Assembly (NCBI GenBank): GCA_002733105.1
Contig: NVUI01000013.1
Span: forward strand, 26,222-60,291
Direction of reading: 5' to 3'
DNA: 34,070 bases
Origin: Methylophaga sp.
Lineage (GTDB): Bacteria; Pseudomonadota; Gammaproteobacteria; Nitrosococcales; Methylophagaceae
The notes below the pieces were generated by a model. That model ran no database searches. It was given only the letters and a program-made list of their open reading frames with translations, and was not told where the DNA came from. The translations under genes and the position numbers were made by a program. Below, one piece after another: positions 29,604 to 34,070 of the stretch (positions are counted from its first letter, which is position 1; each line of letters begins with the position of its first letter).

Positions 29604-31151
29604 ATGCCCCTTAGTAGTTCTTTAGTAGAGCAACACTTTCGTGAGACAGAAAAGCTTATACGTAAATTGTCTAGGGACGATGTTGCAGCTTGGCTACTCA
29701 ATACGGGCTACTTTCCCGAATCAAATGTATTGCCACCATCGTTTAAAATTCATGATTATGAGTTGAAGGATAAACCATATAACAGCAATATTAAGGATAT
29801 GGCAAGACGACAACTGACATCGATTTCATATCCAAAATCTTTGCTAACTGACAGAGTGTTTTCGGTTCAAGACCCACGAAATTATCATGATATTGTTTTT
29901 TATCTCCACAGTGAGTGGGAGAATATTCTTAACAGGCTTTACCCAGAAAACACAAAGATATTCTCGTACAGTATGCCTATTCCAGTGGACACAAAGCACC
30001 AAGGATCTGTTGGTAGCTTACGCTCAGGTAGAATGATTTACGAATGGATACGTATGGCTGAAAGTGACCTAGTTATTGATGCCACATCATATAAATATTT
30101 AGCTAAAACGGACATCACTAATTTTTACTCATCCGTGTATACGCATAGTGTTGCTTGGGCTATTTCTGGAAGCCGTGAGACCGCATTTGAAGACAAAAAT
30201 TTTGAATTATTCGGAAACAAAATCGACAAGCTTTTACAGTATTCAAACGACGCTAGAACAAATGGAATACCTGTAGGATCTGCTCTCAGTGATCTTATCG
30301 CCGAAATTCTACTATCTTGGGTCGATGAGAAGGTGTCACTAGAGCTGGATGGTCTTGACTTTTTGGCCGTCCGTTTTAAAGATGATTATCGAATACTGTG
30401 CAATACGGAAGAAGATGCAAAAAGGGTTTTGAATACTATTTCCGAAGAACTAAAAAAAATAAACCTTAGCTTAAACGAAACTAAGACACATATATTCTAC
30501 CTTCCTGACGGCTTATATCGACCTCATGATCGTGAGTATTTTCCTCATTCATTGAAAGAAAAGTCAAAAGTGTCATTTAAAACATTCGAGCATACGCTCT
30601 TGATAGCTTTAGACATACATAGAAAATATCCAGGGACTGGAATTTTGGAGAAGTTTTTTTCAGAGTTGCTTACAAAAGATAAAAGGCTAAAGGTACAGTT
30701 TTCAAAAAGCGAACGACAATGCCTAGTGCAGATGACTAAATTCATATCATTATTGTTTTTAATAAGACGTGAGTCAGAAAAAACATTGAGTCACGTACTT
30801 AGTCTTATTGAAATCATCTACTTAAAAGACAATTCATATAAGAAAAAGCTAAAACCGTTTATCAGGCAGATAGTTGAAAAAGAATTAGTGGCGGCATCTA
30901 ACAAAAGTTCAGCTTTTGATGTTGTTTGGTATATATTTTTCTCTCGTTATATCGGATTGGGGATCACCAATTTTAGAAGCTTGGTCACAAATGAAAAAGT
31001 AGCTAACAATATCTTTGTTCAATGCATTATTACTAGTCAAGACAAGCTGTATAGTAACTCTGGAATAAAACTGTATAGAAAACCATCAGAATGTAAGGGT
31101 GTCAGTCTTGCTTGTAGACTTGATATATTCAAACGTCGTGAACGTGTATAA
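29604..31151 (+). CDS. Cassette 5: reverse transcriptase, defence-associated/Abi-like (unknown-group) type
   Basis: RT motif A YLAKTDITNFYSSVYTHSVAWAI; motif B NGIPVGSALSDLIAEILLSWVD; motif C AVRFKDDYRIL; motif D LSLNETKTHIFYLP; about 200-aa helical C-terminal extension; no maturase, HNH or group II intron sequence recognised. Confidence 0.88.
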   Translation: MPLSSSLVEQHFRETEKLIRKLSRDDVAAWLLNTGYFPESNVLPPSFKIHDYELKDKPYNSNIKDMARRQLTSISYPKSLLTDRVFSVQDPRNYHDIVFYLHSEWENILNRLYPENTKIFSYSMPIPVDTKHQGSVGSLRSGRMIYEWIRMAESDLVIDATSYKYLAKTDITNFYSSVYTHSVAWAISGSRETAFEDKNFELFGNKIDKLLQYSNDARTNGIPVGSALSDLIAEILLSWVDEKVSLELDGLDFLAVRFKDDYRILCNTEEDAKRVLNTISEELKKINLSLNETKTHIFYLPDGLYRPHDREYFPHSLKEKSKVSFKTFEHTLLIALDIHRKYPGTGILEKFFSELLTKDKRLKVQFSKSERQCLVQMTKFISLLFLIRRESEKTLSHVLSLIEIIYLKDNSYKKKLKPFIRQIVEKELVAASNKSSAFDVVWYIFFSRYIGLGITNFRSLVTNEKVANNIFVQCIITSQDKLYSNSGIKLYRKPSECKGVSLACRLDIFKRRERV

Positions 31152-31262
31152 CAAGTAGCTGCACCCGACCCATACTGCGTAGCTGAATTTGTGTATTTCG
31201 CTGCGCTTCATAATCACACAAATACAGCCACTCCGCATGGGCGGGTGAGCTAGGCGTTAGAA
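31146..31262 (+). other. attC5 (cassette 5/6 junction)
   Basis: R'' GTATAAC overlapping the RT stop codon, R' GTTAGAA; arms CCCATACTGCGTAGCTGAATTTGTGTATT / AATCACACAAATACAGCCACTCCGCATGGGC. Confidence 0.92.
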
Positions 31263-31277
31263 GGCAATGAGAACCCA

Positions 31278-31871
31278 ATGAAGATTTCAAGTTCCAAAAT
31301 TGATCTATCCAACGGCTGGGAGTCGATAGCGGATAGCTTTATTGAAAATCGCAATACAGATATTGGTGTGTCGACCGTAGAAGAATGGTCAAAGTCTTTT
31401 AAGCTAGATGCCTCAATTTTGGATATAGGGTGTGGGTTTGGAGTTCCTCATTCGCAACTTTTGGCAAATACCGGTTTTAAGGTATATGGAATAGATGCAT
31501 CTCAAACACTGATAAATGAATTCCAAAGGAGGTTTCCTCAGGTATTAGCCAAATGCGAAACTGTTGAGGAATCTAGCTTTTTTAACAAAAAATTTGATGG
31601 GATTATTGCTATAGGCTTAATGTTTATATTATCTGAACAAACCCAATTAAAAGTATTAACAAAAGTTGCTGAAGCGCTGAATACTAATGGTAGATTCTTA
31701 TTTACGTCACCTTATCAAATTTGTGAATGGGTAGATATTTTGACTGGTCTGAAATCTCAATCTTTAGGAAAAGCTGCTTATGTGGAAGCACTTTCTAGGC
31801 AAGGGCTTTCATTGGTAGCTGAATATTCTGATGAGGGAGAAAATAATTATTTCGATTTCATCAAATTATAG
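31278..31871 (+). CDS. Cassette 6: class I SAM-dependent methyltransferase
   Basis: ASILDIGCGFGVPHSQLLANTGFKVYGIDAS motif I/II; FDGIIAIGLMFIL; ALNTNGRFLFTSP. Confidence 0.9.
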   Translation: MKISSSKIDLSNGWESIADSFIENRNTDIGVSTVEEWSKSFKLDASILDIGCGFGVPHSQLLANTGFKVYGIDASQTLINEFQRRFPQVLAKCETVEESSFFNKKFDGIIAIGLMFILSEQTQLKVLTKVAEALNTNGRFLFTSPYQICEWVDILTGLKSQSLGKAAYVEALSRQGLSLVAEYSDEGENNYFDFIKL

Positions 31872-31886
31872 GTATGTGCAGTTGCC

Positions 31887-31976
31887 TTCTAACAAACGCA
31901 TCAAGTTTGCTCCAGCCTACGGCTTCCGCCGGACGCAAAAACCTTCGGTTTTGCGCCGCTTATGCGGGCGTTAGAA
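31887..31976 (+). other. attC6 (cassette 6/7 junction)
   Basis: R'' TTCTAAC, R' GTTAGAA (exact complements); inner stem GACGCAAAAACC / GGTTTTGCGCC. Confidence 0.92.
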
Positions 31977-32024
31977 CTCCAAAAGCTCGCAGCTGTCCTA
32001 AATATGTCCTATAGTTGTCTTTTT

Positions 32025-32046
32025 CTTAAGGTACAGAAGCCTTAAG
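32025..32046. promoter_or_regulatory. Palindrome upstream of XRE gene, candidate operator
   Basis: CTTAAGG-TACAGAAG-CCTTAAG perfect 7-bp inverted repeat in the unusually long (about 130 nt) 5' leader of cassette 7. Confidence 0.4.
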
Positions 32047-32110
32047 AGTTTCCTATAAAACACTGCATACTAGTCGAGCCTTCAAACTAAACCAAAAGTC
32101 AAGAATAGAT

Positions 32111-32536
32111 ATGAAAATCAATGCTGAATTAGTTTTAAAGTTAAGAAACCAAAATTCGTGGACTCAAGACGAACTAGCTATTGCATCAGGTCTTAATCTG
32201 AAAACCATACAGCGGATAGAAAAGAAGGCATCCGCATCTCTTCAGTCTAAGAAAGCGCTAGCATCAGTATTCAACATAGATATTCAAGACCTCGACTATG
32301 AGGAACTACAAATGAAGCCATGTTCGGAATGTAAATCAGACAGAGTATATCAATATAAAGAGCCAATGGAGTTTGGTGGGTTTGGCGGAGAGCTACTACC
32401 AAATTTGGCACCAAGCTTGTTTTCCCTGGCTAAGTTTCTTCCAGTCGTATGCTTTGATTGTGGTCACATTAGGTTTTTTGCATCGAAGGAAGCCAGAGAT
32501 AAACTCGATGTTTCAGATCATTGGAAACAAATATGA
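32111..32536 (+). CDS. Cassette 7: XRE-family HTH protein with C-terminal zinc-ribbon-like CxxC pairs
   Basis: LRNQNSWTQDELAIASGLNLKTIQRIEKKASASLQSKKALASVF HTH; MKPCSECKSDRVY ... VVCFDCGHIRFF. Confidence 0.88.
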   Translation: MKINAELVLKLRNQNSWTQDELAIASGLNLKTIQRIEKKASASLQSKKALASVFNIDIQDLDYEELQMKPCSECKSDRVYQYKEPMEFGGFGGELLPNLAPSLFSLAKFLPVVCFDCGHIRFFASKEARDKLDVSDHWKQI

Positions 32537-32542
32537 GTCCAG

Positions 32543-32626
32543 TTCTAACAATGGTGTCCAGCGGATGGTTGTGTAGTTGGCTGAAAAACGCCAACTACAC
32601 AACCACCGCTGACACCGACGTTATGT
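32543..32626 (+). other. attC7 (cassette 7/8 junction)
   Basis: R'' TTCTAAC, R' GTTATGT; near-perfect stem GTGTCCAGCGGATGGTTGTGTAGTTGGC / GCCAACTACACAACCACCGCTGACAC. Confidence 0.94.
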
Positions 32627-32666
32627 GCCTAGTGTTCGCGTATTGTAATCCATACAAATATAGAAC

Positions 32667-33269
32667 TTATTCGCTCATATATTTCAAACCCACTTTGAAT
32701 TGAGTTGTAACTTGAGCCACTCTTTCACCGAGAAAGCTTGCTGTTTGTAAGTCTGCTAAAGGGGGAGTAACTTCAGCTCCTTCATCAGCATTCGCTTGTG
32801 CTGCCGCACCAAGCCAATAACCAAGACGATTTAGGTCTTTCTCAGAGCCAGTCGATGAATTATTTGCTGGAGGAAGCCCTAAATTAACCCAATGCATACC
32901 ATGCTGTGCCGCAAATATAGAAAATTGAGATAATGTTTCAGATTTATCACCAGCCTGTGAAGCTGAAATTGTAAATCCTGCAGCAATTTTATTTTTCCAT
33001 TTAAAATGCGGATAAAATACATTTGTGGATGATGCATCCATAAAAGCTTTAAATTGAGCAGTTGCAGATCCCATATAAGTTGGTGAGCCAAATATTATAG
33101 CATCAGCTTTTTCCAACTCCCCCCAAGCACTGAATTTACCATCTACTTCATACATGGTGGCTTGTGCTCCAAATTTTTCTATTCCGCTTGCTACAGCTGT
33201 TGCCTGTTTAGCGGTATGACCATGTTCACTATGGTAAACAACTGCAATTAATACTGGTAAATCTTTCAT
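32667..33269 (-). CDS. Cassette 8: flavodoxin/WrbA-like NADPH-dependent FMN reductase family
   Basis: Start MKDLPVLIAVVYHSEHGHTAKQATAVASG at 33269; DAIIFGSPTYMGSATAQFKAFMD; opposite to cassette polarity. Confidence 0.9.
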   Translation of the reverse strand: MKDLPVLIAVVYHSEHGHTAKQATAVASGIEKFGAQATMYEVDGKFSAWGELEKADAIIFGSPTYMGSATAQFKAFMDASSTNVFYPHFKWKNKIAAGFTISASQAGDKSETLSQFSIFAAQHGMHWVNLGLPPANNSSTGSEKDLNRLGYWLGAAAQANADEGAEVTPPLADLQTASFLGERVAQVTTQFKVGLKYMSE

Positions 33270-33292
33270 GTTATTCCTATTTATACTGATAC

Positions 33293-33315
33293 AGTGTTGC
33301 CAGCACAGCAACACT
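33293..33315. promoter_or_regulatory. Inverted repeat between the Rrf2 gene and the flavodoxin gene
   Basis: AGTGTTGC-CAGCACA-GCAACACT, perfect 8-bp arms, immediately upstream of the flavodoxin start. Confidence 0.4.
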
Positions 33316-33326
33316 TTGGGTTAAAA

Positions 33327-33779
33327 TTACAAGCTATTTAAGAAACCACCATGAGTTACGCCTCGCTCAGATACAGCCGAAATGATTTCACTTAATGAGA
33401 CATTATTAAGCTTTTGTTCAAGCGCATCTTGAGCATCATCCATCACAGGGGTTAAAATGGGTAGAATATTGCGCCCAACAATACAATCATTGTTTGGAGG
33501 GGCTCGATGTGTTGCGAATATCAAATCATTTTCCATTGATTTATAAATATCAAGTAGCGTTATCTTTTCAGGAGAAGTACTTAACAGTGCTCCTCCTCCC
33601 TTTCCAAGCTGAGCGGTTGTTAATCCTGACGAATTAAGCATGCTTAATATACGACGGATAACAGTGGAATGTGTATTAACGCTACTTGCGATCATATCAG
33701 ACGGTACAGGCTTCCCCTTTTGGAGAGCTATAGAGGTTAGAACATGAACGGCAACAGCAAATCTAGTACTTGTAGTCAT
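33327..33779 (-). CDS. Cassette 8: Rrf2 family transcriptional regulator
   Basis: TSTRFAVAVHVLTSIAL, PSDMIASSVNTHSTVIRRILSMLNSSGLTTAQLGKGGGALLSTSPEKITLLDIY. Confidence 0.92.
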   Translation of the reverse strand: MTTSTRFAVAVHVLTSIALQKGKPVPSDMIASSVNTHSTVIRRILSMLNSSGLTTAQLGKGGGALLSTSPEKITLLDIYKSMENDLIFATHRAPPNNDCIVGRNILPILTPVMDDAQDALEQKLNNVSLSEIISAVSERGVTHGGFLNSL

Positions 33780-33811
33780 GCATCTATGGTAAACAAGTGT
33801 GCTCGCTATAG

Positions 33812-33826
33812 CAACATATAATGTTG
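33812..33826. promoter_or_regulatory. Short palindrome upstream of the Rrf2 gene
   Basis: CAACAT-ATA-ATGTTG within the promoter region of the minus-strand Rrf2 gene. Confidence 0.3.
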
Positions 33827-33879
33827 GGTTTATTATTTAAATTAACATACTGATTTAATAATGTTAAATTATCATAGGC

Positions 33880-33978
33880 ACATAACAAGTCACTCAAAAG
33901 GACAAATAACAGTTGGTTTTTGCTCCTTCGTCGCTTATTTTAACCAACTATTATTTGCCTCTTAGTGGGGCGTTATGT
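33880..33978 (+). other. attC8 (cassette 8/9 junction)
   Basis: R'' ACATAAC, R' GTTATGT; arms AAATAACAGTTGGTT / AACCAACTATTATTT. Confidence 0.92.
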
Positions 33979-33987
33979 GTAAATTCC

Positions 33988-34070
33988 ATGGATCATAATG
34001 AAGTCAAAAATATCCTGAAAAATTGGCTTAACGGCTCTCTTGATTCTCATGAATGGGATGATTTTATTTC
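33988..34070 (+). CDS. Cassette 9: hypothetical protein, truncated by window end
   Basis: ATG 33988: MDHNEVKNILKNWLNGSLDSHEWDDFI..., right after the attC8 R' box. Confidence 0.6.
   Translation, partial: MDHNEVKNILKNWLNGSLDSHEWDDFI

Larger units (their letters stand above)
27294..34070 (+). mobile_element. Integron gene-cassette array (8 complete cassettes plus partial ninth; no integrase in window)
   Basis: Eight attC-type junctions with RYYYAAC-like R'' and GTTRRRY-like R' boxes. Each complete cassette's 5' heptamer is the reverse complement of its own terminal R'' heptamer: GTTATGC/GCATAAC, GTTAGCT/AGCTAAC, GTTAGGT/ACCTAAC, GTTATGT/ACATAAC, GTTATAC/GTATAAC, GTTAGAA/TTCTAAC, GTTAGAA/TTCTAAC, GTTATGT/ACATAAC. 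Confidence 0.93.

Noticed and set aside
29604-31151. Group II intron or retron interpretation of the RT
   Set aside because: No maturase/HNH domain, no recognisable intron domain V/VI, and no space for msr/msd between cassette boundary and ORF; attC boundaries explain the mobility.
32373-32703. ORFs 32373..32576 and 32521..32703 in cassette 7/attC7
   Set aside because: Out of frame with the XRE gene and run through the attC7 hairpin; no protein-like features.
28791-33978. Repeated palindromic spacers considered as CRISPR repeats or transcription terminators
   Set aside because: Sequences are non-identical, irregularly spaced by whole genes, lack T tracts, and carry attC R''/R' boxes; they are attC sites.

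Overview
Chromosomal segment of an AT-rich gammaproteobacterium (genus not assigned). Positions 1 to about 26.6 kb are mostly ordinary core genome: ybeD-like C-terminus/lipB/lipA, a flavocytochrome c sulfide dehydrogenase-like flavoprotein, citrate synthase, a complete EF-P lysylation set (epmB, efp, epmA), a minus-strand polyprenyl-phosphate pentose/arabinose-type cluster (HAD-UbiA fusion, DprE1-like, DprE2-like, small DMT transporter, epimerase, methyltransferase), a two-component system coupled to TRAP permeases, yaaA, htpG, hslO and yaeQ-like genes. From 27,294 to the right edge is an integron gene-cassette array with eight complete cassettes and the start of a ninth. I found the boundaries from attC sites: the first 7 bp of every complete cassette (GTTRNNN) is the exact reverse complement of the R'' box at its own 3' end. 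No integrase gene is visible in the window, and the segment left of the array holds no ORF that could be intI, so this may be an integron-less cluster (CALIN) or part of a larger array. Cassette cargo: TPR lipoprotein; trypco2-like protein; GFA-family enzyme; a protein with an RNxxxH (HEPN-type) motif; a divergent reverse transcriptase resembling defence-associated/Abi-type RTs; a methyltransferase; an XRE HTH plus zinc-ribbon protein; and a counter-oriented Rrf2 regulator/flavodoxin pair. The most interesting candidate is the stand-alone RT cassette, which has no room for a conventional flanking ncRNA, next to the HEPN-like cassette. Other notable points are a half-deleted attC (attC2) and a 27-codon leader ORF that crosses the array's left junction and overlaps cassette 1's start codon.
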